Shown: positions 1 through 6,365 of the stretch, piece after piece
Numbering within the stretch: position 1 is the stretch's first letter
Layout: every line of letters starts with the position of its first letter
Source: JACDBD01 sp050743385
GTDB lineage: Bacteria > Actinomycetota > Acidimicrobiia > IMCC26256 > JACDBD01
DNA length: 12,994 nt
NCBI GenBank assembly: GCA_050743385.1
Contig: JBOGFJ010000215.1
Location: forward strand, 1-12,994
Direction: 5' to 3'
Program-made: the position numbers and the translations under genes
The notes under the pieces: generated by a model
Told to the model about the DNA's origin: nothing
What the model saw: the letters and a program-made list of their open reading frames with translations, nothing else
Databases searched by the model: none

Positions 1-197
1 CCGGGCCACACGGTCGAGGCGACGTCGTGCACGAGCCCGGCGGCCTGGAGCTCGGCGTCGCCGGGCGCGCGCTCGGCGAGCGCCGCCGCGCACTGGAGGT
101 GGTGGGCGAGAGCGTCGAGCTCCTCGCCGTCGTCTTCGCGGGCGCCGGCGGCCAGCACCTCGAGCAGGGAGTCGACGTCGAGGAATGGCCGCGTCAC
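1..197 (-). CDS. HD-domain protein, partial (N-terminal 65 codons; runs off the left edge)
   Basis: The GTG start (195-197) overlaps the TGA of the upstream phosphatase gene in a GTGA, so it is translationally coupled and is the fifth gene of the ppk operon. The visible 65 residues contain two helices and the pattern HHLQCAAALAE followed about 20 residues later by GLVHDVAS. This fits the first metal-binding His and the His-Asp pair of an HD-superfamily phosphohydrolase or HD-type oxygenase. The residues after HD are not the usual I/V-G-H, so the subfamily is open. Known: HD proteins cleave phosphoester bonds in nucleotides or, in the PhnZ/inositol-oxygenase branch, act as di-iron oxygenases. 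Inferred: a role in phosphate or nucleotide metabolism, because it is co-transcribed with ppk1. The remaining metal ligands lie outside the window, so activity cannot be judged. Confidence 0.72.
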   Translation of the reverse strand, partial: MTRPFLDVDSLLEVLAAGAREDDGEELDALAHHLQCAAALAERAPGDAELQAAGLVHDVASTVWP

Positions 198-661
198 TTG
201 GGCGCGGGAACGTACCGGCCCGACACGATCTCGCCCCCGTCGACCTCGAGCACCCAGGTGGAGCCCTTCTCGAACTTCATGTTCGCTCCGAGCGGCACAC
301 TGCGACGGGCGAGGTGGTCGAGCACGTCGCCGACGACGTCGCCGTGGGTGCACAGCACCGCGTTGGCGAGCGCGTAGGCGAACTTGTCGATCAGACGGAA
401 CGCGTCGCCGACCCGCGCGCCCTCGGCGAGCTCGTCGGCGAGGTCGACCGGCAGCCGGCGACGCTCCGCCAGTGGCTCGACGCTCTGGCGGCAGCGGACG
501 AACGGGCTGGTGACGACGTGCTCGACGGGTGCGCCGTCGAGCTGCTCGACGAGGCCCTCGGCCTGGCGACGACCCGCTTTCGACAGCGGCCGGAGGTCGT
601 CGGGACCGTCCCAGCTGCCGCGGTCGCCCGCCTTGCCGTGCCGGACCAGGTAGATCGTCAC
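194..661 (-). CDS. sixA: SixA-type histidine phosphatase (phosphohistidine/phosphoester phosphatase)
   Basis: A 155-residue protein with a GTG start (659-661). It opens with the hallmark of the histidine phosphatase superfamily: LVRHGKAG at residues 5-12, where His8 would be the phosphorylated nucleophile. Further catalytic-pocket candidates are Arg56/Arg58 in SPFVRCRQS, the acidic DELAEG around residue 76-81, and the second His in CTHGD (His106). The length matches SixA-like single-domain enzymes. Known: E. coli SixA dephosphorylates phosphohistidine on HPt domains, and in mycobacterial MutT1 a similar domain is fused behind a Nudix domain and finishes hydrolysis of nucleoside diphosphates. 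Here the Nudix gene lies just upstream (12-nt gap), so the second role seems at least as likely. No Shine-Dalgarno is evident, so coupling to the upstream gene is inferred. The symbol reflects the family, not a proven substrate. Confidence 0.85.
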   Translation of the reverse strand: MTIYLVRHGKAGDRGSWDGPDDLRPLSKAGRRQAEGLVEQLDGAPVEHVVTSPFVRCRQSVEPLAERRRLPVDLADELAEGARVGDAFRLIDKFAYALANAVLCTHGDVVGDVLDHLARRSVPLGANMKFEKGSTWVLEVDGGEIVSGRYVPAPK

Positions 662-673
662 TGCGCGCGCACG

Positions 674-1099
674 TTACTCACCGGCGAGCGGCGCGACCAG
701 GACCCGGTCGCGCTCGTACGAGAGCAGCTTGGCCGCCGCTTCGGGAGTACACCAGCGCAGCTCGTCGACCTCGCGATTGGGGCTGAACCCCTCGCCGTCC
801 TCGCCGTCGGCGAGGTCCATGAGCCAGTAGCGCACGACCTTCGGGCGACCCTTGGCGTCGCGGTAGCTGGTGCGCCCGAGCCGGCGTACGGGCCGGCACC
901 GAAAGCCCGTCTCCTCCTCGACCTCGCGGAGCGCCGCCTCTCGCCACGACTCACCCGGATCGAGTTTCCCCTTGGGCAGCGACCAGTCGTCGTGGCGGGG
1001 ACGGTGCACCACCGCGACCTCGACCTGCCCCCGCTCCGACCCCCGCCGAACCACACCGCCGGCGGCGCGGACCACCGGGCGTCGGAAGGGGAGGCGCAT
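674..1099 (-). CDS. Nudix hydrolase, MutT1-like
   Basis: A 141-residue single-domain protein with an ATG start (1097-1099) and TAA stop. The complete Nudix box G-x5-E-x7-REV-x-EE-x-G-F spans residues 44-66 (GKLDPGE, then REVEEETGF), so the Mg-binding glutamates are intact. Before it lie VVRAAGGVV and the DDWSLPKGKLDPGES stretch typical of Ap4A hydrolase/MutT1-like members. Known: this branch cleaves diadenosine polyphosphates and oxidised nucleoside triphosphates. In Mycobacterium, MutT1 carries this domain plus a C-terminal histidine phosphatase and is encoded beside ppk1. Here the two domains are separate genes, 12 nt apart, in the same order. The start lies 4 nt after the CYTH-CHAD stop, so it is in the same operon. 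The substrate (8-oxo-dGTP, Ap4A or other) is inferred only. Confidence 0.9.
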   Translation of the reverse strand: MRLPFRRPVVRAAGGVVRRGSERGQVEVAVVHRPRHDDWSLPKGKLDPGESWREAALREVEEETGFRCRPVRRLGRTSYRDAKGRPKVVRYWLMDLADGEDGEGFSPNREVDELRWCTPEAAAKLLSYERDRVLVAPLAGE

Positions 1100-1103
1100 G
1101 CGG

Positions 1104-2585
1104 TCAGAGCCAGGTGCGGAGCCGCTTGCGACCGGCGGCCTTCCAGACTCCCGGCCATTCGGCCCGGGCGCCGGCCGCGTCGGCCTGCTCCATCGCGACC
1201 AGCTGGCCGATCACGAACGTCTCGCGCGGCGAGGCTGCCGTCAGGGCCTTCCGCAGCCATTCCTCGGCGACGACCGCGTCCTGGTGTCGGCCGAGAAGGT
1301 CCTGCACGTCTTCGATCGCGGCGGCGAAGCGGCGGGCGGGCTTGCCCACCACGGGCGCGGCCGCCTCGGCGGCGTAGCGGACCCGCTTGGCCCGCTTGCG
1401 CACCTCGTGGAGCGCGGCGTCGGACGGCTCGTCGTCGAGCGCGTCGACCGCCGTCGCCAGGTGCTTCCACGGCGTGCGCGCCAGGTACCCGAGCATGTCG
1501 GGCGGCTTCTCGGCCTCGTCGGTCAGCGCGGGAGCGCGGACGGCGGCGACGAGCCGGTCGAGCAGCTCGAGGTAGTGCTCCCCGTGCATCACGACGAGCA
1601 GCTCGGCGCGAGCGCGGTCGCGTTCGGCGTGCAGCTGATCGAGCAGTCTCGCCGCGACCACGCGATCCTGGTGCGGGAGCCGTGCGATCTTCGCCTGCAG
1701 CCGCTCGAGGAGGACGTCGGCGTCGCGGACGGCGCCGAGCGCGGTGCCGAGCCACCTCAGCTCGTCTCGGAGGGACTGGGCCCACTCGTCGTCGAGCAGC
1801 GGAAGGAACGTACGCAGGTCGGAGCGCAGGCGCCGCGTCGCCACCCGCGCCTGGTGGACCGCCTCGGGGTCGTCGCCCAGCCGGACGCCGGGGTCGTGCG
1901 CGACGAGACGAGCGACCGATGCCGCCAGCGCCGCGCGCGCGACCACGCCCGCGTCGCCGCCCTCGACCGACGGTGGCGGCACATCGGGTGGTTCGAGCGC
2001 CCGGGGCCCGAGCGCACGCACGACCTTCGGTATCGGGTCGGGCTCGCCCGCGCCGGCAGCGCGCAAGCGCCCGACGACGGCGGACGCGAGCGCGTCGTCG
2101 GTGTCCTCACGCAGCTCGACCTCGAGCTCGCGGAAGCGTGCCGCGACGCGGCGGCCGTCGAGCACCGACACCTCGTCGTCGACCACCTCCCCCACGGGCT
2201 TGCCTTCGCGGTCGAGGAGCTCCACCCGTGCTCGGCGGGTGCGGACCCGGGTCACGGCCTGCACCGGGGCGGTGCGCACGAAACCCAGCACGAGATCGAG
2301 GGCGGCGGTGGGCGGGGCGCCGGTCGGGCCGTCGAAGTGGTGCTCCTGGCGCGTGAGCAGCTCCCGGCGGGCACCGGGCTCGGGCAGCTTGACCGTCCAG
2401 CCTTCGTCGCTGCGGTGGCGCAGGCTGGCGCCGGCCCGCGCCAGGCGCAGGTCGGCAGTGTCGAAGTAGGTCGCGTGGAGCTCGATCGTCTCGCTCGTGC
2501 CGGCCTCGACGTCGGGGGCGACCCCGGTCAGGTCGGGGAGTCGGAAGCCCGGTGCCGGCGCGAGCTTGACCTCACGCTCGCGCAT
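1104..2585 (-). CDS. CYTH-CHAD domain protein (polyphosphate-associated)
   Basis: A 493-residue protein with an ATG start (2583-2585). Residues 1-190 form a CYTH (triphosphate tunnel) domain: the diagnostic ExExK is E3-R-E5-V-K7, followed by ATYFDTADLRLARAGASLRHR and the ELEVEL strand near 153-158 that normally lines the tunnel. A Pro-rich linker (about 195-208) leads to a CHAD domain (about 210-490) with two basic helical repeats: VHQARVATRRLRSDLRTF at 243-260, with conserved His244, and HEVRKRAKRVRYAAEA further on. Known: CYTH enzymes bind or hydrolyse triphosphates, and CHAD domains bind inorganic polyphosphate through conserved basic helices. The start overlaps the end of ppk1 by 14 nt, consistent with coupling and with a job on polyphosphate granules. 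Whether the CYTH half hydrolyses short polyphosphate cannot be read from the sequence. Confidence 0.93.
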   Translation of the reverse strand: MREREVKLAPAPGFRLPDLTGVAPDVEAGTSETIELHATYFDTADLRLARAGASLRHRSDEGWTVKLPEPGARRELLTRQEHHFDGPTGAPPTAALDLVLGFVRTAPVQAVTRVRTRRARVELLDREGKPVGEVVDDEVSVLDGRRVAARFRELEVELREDTDDALASAVVGRLRAAGAGEPDPIPKVVRALGPRALEPPDVPPPSVEGGDAGVVARAALAASVARLVAHDPGVRLGDDPEAVHQARVATRRLRSDLRTFLPLLDDEWAQSLRDELRWLGTALGAVRDADVLLERLQAKIARLPHQDRVVAARLLDQLHAERDRARAELLVVMHGEHYLELLDRLVAAVRAPALTDEAEKPPDMLGYLARTPWKHLATAVDALDDEPSDAALHEVRKRAKRVRYAAEAAAPVVGKPARRFAAAIEDVQDLLGRHQDAVVAEEWLRKALTAASPRETFVIGQLVAMEQADAAGARAEWPGVWKAAGRKRLRTWL

Positions 2586-4725
2586 CAGCGGCGCGTGCGG
2601 TTGTCGTCAGCGCGCGGGCGACGGCCAGCTCCCGGAGGCGATGGTGGGTGTCGACACCCTCGACGGTGGGCACCCGGTGCCAGGTCGCATCACTCCCGAG
2701 CTCCCACGCGAGCACGTCGTCGGCGAGGTTGATTTCGAGCATCTCGGCGAGGCGCGCCCGCAGCCGGGGCTCGGTGACCGGGGCGAGCGCCTCCACCCGG
2801 CCGTCGAGGTTGCGGGGCATGAGGTCGGCCGACCCGATGAGGTACTCGGCGGTGACGGGGTCGGCGCCGAAGCGGTAGACGCGCGAGTGCTCGAGGAACC
2901 GGCCCAGGATCGAGCGGACCCTGATGCTCTCCGACATCCCCGGCACGCCGGGACGGAGGCAGCAGATGCCGCGGACGATCAGGTCGATCGCCGTTCCCCG
3001 GCGGCTGGCGTCGTAGAGCGCGTCGATGAGCGCGGGGTCGACGAGGCTGTTCATCTTCAGGGTGATCCGGCCCTCGCTGCCCTTGTCGGCTTCGCGCCGG
3101 ATGCGCTCGACCATCGCCGGTCGCAAGGTCAGAGGGGCGACGAGCAACTTCCGGTACTCGCCCTGGCGGCTGTAGCCGGTGAGGAAGTTGAACAGCTCCG
3201 ACAGGTCGGCGCCGAGGTCGGGATCCGACGACAGGATCCCGACGTCCTCGTACAGCATCGCGGTCTTCGGGTTGTAGTTCCCGGTCCCGACGTGGCAGTA
3301 GCGGCGTATGCCGTCGATCTCCTGGCGCACGACCAGGAGGATCTTGGCGTGGGTCTTGAGCCCCACCAGGCCGTACACGACGTGGATGCCGGCGTCCTCG
3401 AACATCTGCGCCCGTTCGATGTTGGCCTGCTCGTCGAAGCGCGCTTTGAGCTCGACCAGCGCCACCACCTGCTTGCCCTGCTCGGCGGCGTGGATGAGCG
3501 ACCGGACGAGCGCGGTGTCGGGGCCGGCGGTGCGGTACAGCGTCTGCTTGATTGCGAGGACGTTCGGGTCGCGCGCGGCCTGGTCGACGAACGCGTCCAC
3601 CGACGTCGCGAACGAGTCGTACGGATGGTGCACGAGCACGTCGCCGGCCTGGAGCACCCGGAACATGTCGGGCGACGCGTTGGAGTCGCCCCGGGCGAGC
3701 GCCGGCTGCGTCTGGGGTGTCCAGGGCTCGTCCTTCAGCTCGGGACGGTCGAGGGCATGGAGCGCCCACAACCCGCCGAGGTCGAGCGGTGCCTCGATCA
3801 CCGATACCTCGGCGTCGGTGAGCTCGAGCTCCCGGCAGAGCGTGTCGCGTACCTCCCCGGGCATCGACGCGTCGACCTCGAGCCGCACCACCCGGCCGAA
3901 CTTCGTGCGCCGCCGCAGCACCGTCTCCATTGCCTCCAGGAGGTCCTCGGCGTCGTCGGACAGCTCGAAGTCGGCGTCGCGGGTCACGCGGAAGGGATGG
4001 CGGGCGAGGATCTCCATCCCCGGGAACAGGGCGTCGAGGCGGGCCGCGATCACCTGCTCGAGTGGCACGAACCGCTCGTTGTCGGGCATCACGACGAAGC
4101 GCGGGAGTAGCGGCGGCACCTTCACCCGGGCGAAGCGCACGACCTCCGTGGCCGGGTCGCGCACCACCACCGCCAGGTTCAGCGACAGGTTCGAGATGTA
4201 GGGAAAGGGGTGCGCGGGGTCGACCGCCAGCGGCGTGAGCACCGGGAACACCCGCTCCTCGAACACCGCTACGAGGTGAGCGCGGTCGGCATCGGAGAGG
4301 TCGTCCCAGTCGGCGAAGCCGATGCCGACCTCCTCCAGCGCCGGCGCGACGTCCTTGGTGAACACCGTGGACTGGCGGCTGACGAGCTCGTCGACGAGCT
4401 CACGGATGGCGCGTAGCTGCTCGGCCGGGTCGCGCCCGTCGGGTGAGGGCGTGCGCAGGCCGGCTTCGACCTGGCGTGACAGCGCCGCCACGCGCACCTG
4501 GAAGAACTCGTCGAGGTTCTGGCTGAAGATCGCGAGGAACTTCGCCCGTTCGAGCAGAGGCACCGAGGGGTCCTCGGCGAGCGCCAGCACGCGTCCGTTG
4601 AAGTCGAGCCAGGAGAGCTCGCGATTGAGGTAGCGGAGCTGGGGTTCGTGCTCGGGCACCGGGCCCTCGTCCGCGGCCTCGATGGACGTGTCGAGGCTGG
4701 CCATGTGGTCCATGGTACCGGTCAT
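2572..4725 (-). CDS. ppk1: polyphosphate kinase 1
   Basis: PPK1 reversibly polymerises the terminal phosphate of ATP into inorganic polyphosphate. From the ATG at 4723-4725 the protein has 717 residues, a normal PPK1 length. The four-domain layout is visible. The N-domain holds LRYLNRELSWLDFNGRVLAL and FLAIFSQNLDEFFQVRV. The middle (head) domain is followed by catalytic domain 1, where the autophosphorylated His is in GLKTHAKILL (His459) with GTGNYNPKTA after it. Catalytic domain 2 has FLEHSRVYRFG (second conserved His613) and LIGSADLMPRNLDGRVE. The frame stays open to a GTG at 4908, but that 61-residue extension is Arg/Pro-rich and unlike PPK1. ATGs at 4713 and 4704 are alternatives; GGAAG 10 nt before 4725 mildly favours that start. 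It is the first gene of the five-gene minus-strand operon, divergent from an MFS gene. Confidence 0.96.
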   Translation of the reverse strand: MTGTMDHMASLDTSIEAADEGPVPEHEPQLRYLNRELSWLDFNGRVLALAEDPSVPLLERAKFLAIFSQNLDEFFQVRVAALSRQVEAGLRTPSPDGRDPAEQLRAIRELVDELVSRQSTVFTKDVAPALEEVGIGFADWDDLSDADRAHLVAVFEERVFPVLTPLAVDPAHPFPYISNLSLNLAVVVRDPATEVVRFARVKVPPLLPRFVVMPDNERFVPLEQVIAARLDALFPGMEILARHPFRVTRDADFELSDDAEDLLEAMETVLRRRTKFGRVVRLEVDASMPGEVRDTLCRELELTDAEVSVIEAPLDLGGLWALHALDRPELKDEPWTPQTQPALARGDSNASPDMFRVLQAGDVLVHHPYDSFATSVDAFVDQAARDPNVLAIKQTLYRTAGPDTALVRSLIHAAEQGKQVVALVELKARFDEQANIERAQMFEDAGIHVVYGLVGLKTHAKILLVVRQEIDGIRRYCHVGTGNYNPKTAMLYEDVGILSSDPDLGADLSELFNFLTGYSRQGEYRKLLVAPLTLRPAMVERIRREADKGSEGRITLKMNSLVDPALIDALYDASRRGTAIDLIVRGICCLRPGVPGMSESIRVRSILGRFLEHSRVYRFGADPVTAEYLIGSADLMPRNLDGRVEALAPVTEPRLRARLAEMLEINLADDVLAWELGSDATWHRVPTVEGVDTHHRLRELAVARALTTTARAADARA

Positions 4726-4832
4726 CCTCGTTCGGCTTCCGGGGCCTGGCACACGGCGACCCGCCCGTGGCAGGGGCGGGTCACCGGATGCCGGCGGGCC
4801 GGTGGGGGATCCGGTCCGGGCGTGCAAGCGTG

Positions 4833-4841
4833 ACGTTACCG
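4833..4841 (-). promoter_or_regulatory. possible -10 box / operator half for ppk1 (CGGTAACGT read on the minus strand)
   Basis: The minus strand reads CGGTAACGT, which contains TAACGT, a TANNNT-type actinobacterial -10. It would start transcription about 100 nt before the chosen ppk1 start. The identical 9-mer occurs in the opposite orientation at 4928-4936. No good -35 is found at normal spacing, so this may equally be a regulator site. Confidence 0.3.
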
Positions 4842-4927
4842 GCCGCTCGTTACGACGCGGTTTCGATCGCAACACGGGAAGATGAACAGTCCGGCGAGTG
4901 ATCGCCACAGTCGTCGTCAGACCTCGG

Positions 4928-4936
4928 CGGTAACGT
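4928..4936 (+). promoter_or_regulatory. possible -10 box / operator half for the MFS gene (CGGTAACGT)
   Basis: TAACGT at 4931-4936 fits a TANNNT -10 and ends 11 nt before the ATG at 4948, giving a leader of only a few nt. It is the inverted twin of 4833-4841. The -35 region (around 4908-4913) is poor, so the assignment is tentative. Confidence 0.35.
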
Positions 4937-4947
4937 GACCGGCGGGA

Positions 4948-6324
4948 ATGTCGACCGATCCGCGCTTTGCCGGCCCTACGCCGTTCGCACGTCTCGCCGC
5001 CGTGCAGGGGGCGGGGATCATCGGCGACGCGTGCGTCACCGTCTCGCTGGCCGGATCGCTGTTCTTCACCGCCCCCACCAGCGCCGCCCGCGGGAGTGTC
5101 CTCCTCTATCTGGCGCTGACCCTCGCGCCGTTCTCGGTGATCGCCCCGGTCGTCGGGCCCGCGCTCGATCGTTCCAAGGGCGGGCGGCGGATGATGATCG
5201 TGGTGTCCTGCCTCGGCCGCATGGTGCTGGCGTTCCTGCTGTCACGCCACCTCGAGAGCCCGCTCCTGTACCCCGAGGCGTTCGGCATCCTCGTGCTCGG
5301 CAAGGCGCACTCCATCGCCAAGAGCGCGCTCGTCCCCGGCTTCGTCAAGGACGACAAGCAGCTGGTCGAGGCCAACTCGCGGCTGGCTCTCATCAGCGTG
5401 ATCGGCGCGGCCGCGGGCGGGGTCCCCGCCGCCGGCCTGGTGAAGCTGTTCGACGACTCGAGCTACGCGCTCATTGCCGCGGCCGTGGTGTTCTTCTTCG
5501 CGGCCGTGCTCGCGCTCAAGCTCCCGCGGCCGGCGCCGGAACCCCCCGGCGAGACCCAGCTCGAGCGCCAGGAGCTCCACGCGCCGAGCATCATCCTCGC
5601 CGGCAGCGCGTTCGGACTGCTCCGCGGGGCGGTGGGCTTCTACACGTTCTTCGTCGCGTTCGCCCTCAAAGACTCGGTCTTCTCCCTCGGTGTCGCGCTC
5701 GTTGCCGGTGGGATCGGCGGCTTCCTGGGTGTGGTGATCGCCCCACTCCTGCGTCGTTACATGCGCGAGGAGATCATCCTCGTGAGTGGGTTGCTGGCGC
5801 CGGCGCTCGTCGGGCTGTTCGCCTCGCGCTCGGCGTCGACCGCTGCGTTCGCAGTGACCGCGCTGCTCGTCGCGGTGGGTGCCGCCTGCGGTCGGGTGGG
5901 CTTCGACAGCATCATGCAGCGCGACGCTCCCGACGCCGTGCGCGGCCGGTCGTTCGCCCGGTTCGAGACCCGCTTCCAGCTGATCTGGGTGGTCGGCGGT
6001 CTGCTCGGGCTCATCCCGATCGCGAAGACGCTGGGCATGTTCGCGCTCGCGCTCGCGCTCGGCGCCGGCGGGATCTCCTACTTGTTCGGGATGCGGGCGG
6101 CCGGGGAACGCGTGGAACGGCGACGGCGACGGGCCGAGCGCACCCGCGCGGTCGTCCGGAACGGGTTCCGGGAGGGCATGTCGCGCGCGCGCCGGTGGTG
6201 GAACCGGCGCCGGCGCCCGACCAAGTCGACGGTCGAGCCTCCGCCCGGGCGCCCGCCGGCGCGCTCTGCCCGGAGGCGACCCGCATCGGCCGACCCGCCC
6301 GAACGTGCGCCCGAGGACGGGTAA
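4948..6324 (+). CDS. MFS transporter of unknown substrate, with an Arg-rich C-terminal tail
   Basis: A 458-residue integral membrane protein starting at ATG 4948, preceded by a weak purine run (GGCGGGA). About ten to twelve hydrophobic segments cover residues 14-385, with a central soluble loop at about 191-211. MFS motif A is seen after the second helix as GPALDRSKGGRRMM (70-83). A second-half counterpart, DAPDAVRGRSFARFE (326-340), resembles the loop sequence of the EntS/MFS_3-type exporters. Residues from about 384 to 458 form a cytosolic tail very rich in Arg and Pro (for example RRRRRRAER reading out of VERRRRRAER), which is not part of the transport fold. Known: this branch usually exports small molecules by proton antiport. 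The substrate cannot be inferred. It is divergent from ppk1 and 41 nt upstream of the Eis-like gene, with which it may be co-transcribed. Confidence 0.85.
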   Translation: MSTDPRFAGPTPFARLAAVQGAGIIGDACVTVSLAGSLFFTAPTSAARGSVLLYLALTLAPFSVIAPVVGPALDRSKGGRRMMIVVSCLGRMVLAFLLSRHLESPLLYPEAFGILVLGKAHSIAKSALVPGFVKDDKQLVEANSRLALISVIGAAAGGVPAAGLVKLFDDSSYALIAAAVVFFFAAVLALKLPRPAPEPPGETQLERQELHAPSIILAGSAFGLLRGAVGFYTFFVAFALKDSVFSLGVALVAGGIGGFLGVVIAPLLRRYMREEIILVSGLLAPALVGLFASRSASTAAFAVTALLVAVGAACGRVGFDSIMQRDAPDAVRGRSFARFETRFQLIWVVGGLLGLIPIAKTLGMFALALALGAGGISYLFGMRAAGERVERRRRRAERTRAVVRNGFREGMSRARRWWNRRRRPTKSTVEPPPGRPPARSARRRPASADPPERAPEDG

Positions 6325-6353
6325 TTTCCGCTCGGCGCGCCTGCCGCCTCCGA

Positions 6354-6359
6354 TAGAAC
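6354..6359 (+). promoter_or_regulatory. putative -10 (TAGAAC) of a leaderless promoter for the Eis-like gene
   Basis: TAGAAC differs from the TAGAAT-like consensus at the last base and ends exactly 6 nt before ATG 6366. That distance places the start site at or next to the A of the ATG. The -35 region is poor. No strong Shine-Dalgarno precedes the ATG, which is consistent with leaderless translation. Confidence 0.45.
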
Positions 6360-6365
6360 GGGACC

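Larger units (their letters stand above)
4726..4947. other. divergent intergenic control region, ppk1 / MFS transporter
   Basis: These 222 nt separate the divergent starts at 4725 and 4948. They contain no convincing gene. They hold a mirrored CGGTAACGT pair (4833-4841 on the minus strand, 4928-4936 on the plus strand) and an additional CGTTACG at 4848-4854. The CGTTAC units at 4834 and 4848 are direct repeats 14 nt apart. I find no clear -35 boxes. The stretch 4741-4830 is GC-rich and featureless to my reading; it would be the ppk1 leader (about 100 nt) if transcription starts near 4826. Confidence 0.5.

Noticed and set aside
185..2732. Long plus-strand open frames opposite the Nudix and CYTH-CHAD genes
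   Set aside because: They are Arg/Pro/Ala-rich shadow frames caused by high GC. The minus-strand genes have complete domain motifs and tight operon spacing, so these are not genes.
4701..4725. Cluster of palindromic hexamers (CCATGG, GGTACC, ACCGGT) near the ppk1 start
   Set aside because: They are short self-complementary words expected around ATG codons in GC-rich DNA, with no larger symmetry.
4834..4854. CGTTAC direct repeats as a Pho box (phosphate regulon operator) for ppk1
   Set aside because: Streptomyces PHO boxes are GTTCACC-like units repeated every 11 nt. Here the units are CGTTACC/CGTTACG, 14 nt apart, so the match is inadequate.
4726..4908. A 61-residue N-terminal extension of PPK1 starting at a GTG at 4906-4908
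   Set aside because: It is low-complexity, has no ribosome binding site at a normal distance, is not seen in PPK1 proteins, and would consume the divergent control region.
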